NCBI GenBank assembly: GCA_019915015.1
Contig: JAHBBC010000019.1
Location: 1 to 64,000, forward strand
Source: Auriscalpium vulgare
Taxonomy: Eukaryota; Basidiomycota; Agaricomycetes; Russulales; Auriscalpiaceae
Direction of reading: 5' to 3'
DNA: 64,000 bases
The first letter of the stretch is position 1. Each line of letters begins with the position of its first letter. A model generated the notes under the pieces. The model worked only from the letters and a program-made list of their open reading frames with translations. It made no database searches and was not told where the DNA came from. Shown piece after piece: positions 63,518 through 64,000 of this stretch. The position numbers and the translations under genes were made by a program.

Positions 63518-64000
63518 ACCGTACAGCAGAATACAAGCCTCGGATGGAGTTTGCATCAAATGATTGTGCCGGATCCGAGCTGTCGTGTCATGTTGCCTAC
63601 AATGTCGAATCGAGTCCGTATATTGCCTGCAAATAGAATTTAGTTGCTATCCCTTTATTTGACTGTCTGTGGCAACAGCTGAGATTCGTCGCCGTCGTCG
63701 TCATTATCAATTCAGGAGAAAGATTGCCGCGTGCGATTATCCCCGTCTTCTCAATAAGATTGAGCCATGCGGCGAACGACGAAGAGAATCACGTAGTCAT
63801 TAGTGAGTGCAGCGACAACAGAGATTTAAGCACAATGCTTTCTTTGTAGGAGCCGTGTTCCAAACAGCAGGCACTAGGTTCTCTCATCCATGGCATCTGC
63901 AGCCAATGTCCTAGTCGCGTCAATAACAGCTGAAGAATTCGCAGGCTGTCTAACGCGGTGTGAAAACACTCTAGGAAGCTGTGCCATGCCATAATCACCT
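63518..64000. other. Window end, no gene assigned
   Basis: A minus-strand frame at 63998-63789 (69 codons) with LRILQLLLTRLGHWL could be an exon of a gene continuing past the window, but nothing supports it. Otherwise nothing was seen. Confidence 0.3.

Overview
The window looks like a gene-poor, transposon-rich stretch of a filamentous basidiomycete genome, probably an agaricomycete of polypore type. The grounds are GT-AG introns of about 47-65 nt, a Plavaka-type DNA transposon, a DIRS-like tyrosine-recombinase retroelement, chromodomain Gypsy elements and a large F-box-like family. All calls were made by eye from sequence and translations; no database search was run.

Region 1 (1-13989) is a minus-strand Ty3/Gypsy chromovirus: gag, protease-RT-RNase H, integrase-chromodomain and a third ORF, between 440-bp LTRs. 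The left LTR is cut by the window edge. Its RNase H is split by a 6.2-kb Plavaka-type element (3622-9852) carrying a multi-exon transposase and a DUF6532-like gene. The Gypsy LTR and primer-binding site carry the signature of Tf1/sushi self-priming.

Region 2 (13990-22860) holds a relic of an aldo/keto reductase, two short paralogous genes (14280, 18471) converging on an internally deleted DIRS-like element, tRNA-derived fragments, and a 1.09-kb LTR element (20389-21480) with identical LTRs and a perfect 5-bp target duplication.

Region 3 (22860-60150) is dominated by an F-box-like family: eight intact-looking members, three frameshifted ones (49046, 58550, 59053), one truncated pseudogene (53192) and two small relics. 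All eleven members that reach the 3' end keep one short terminal intron followed by a 27-nt last exon whose product ends in DWI. Six members carry a promoter module, usually about 380 bp upstream of the ATG. Dispersed among them are two further repeated families: a TATA-driven cassette for a very short predicted membrane protein (four copies), and an undescribed family called R2 here. One complete-looking aldo/keto reductase (33586-35444) and one kinase-like gene (39326-38220) are also present.

Region 4 (60150-64000) has a paralog of the kinase-like gene (61834-60659) divergent from a gene with a possible PD-(D/E)XK nuclease core (62298-63517). The repeated units suggest growth by segmental duplication of gene plus promoter, followed by birth-and-death decay. 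No rRNA, intact tRNA, CRISPR array or bacterial-type operon was seen.
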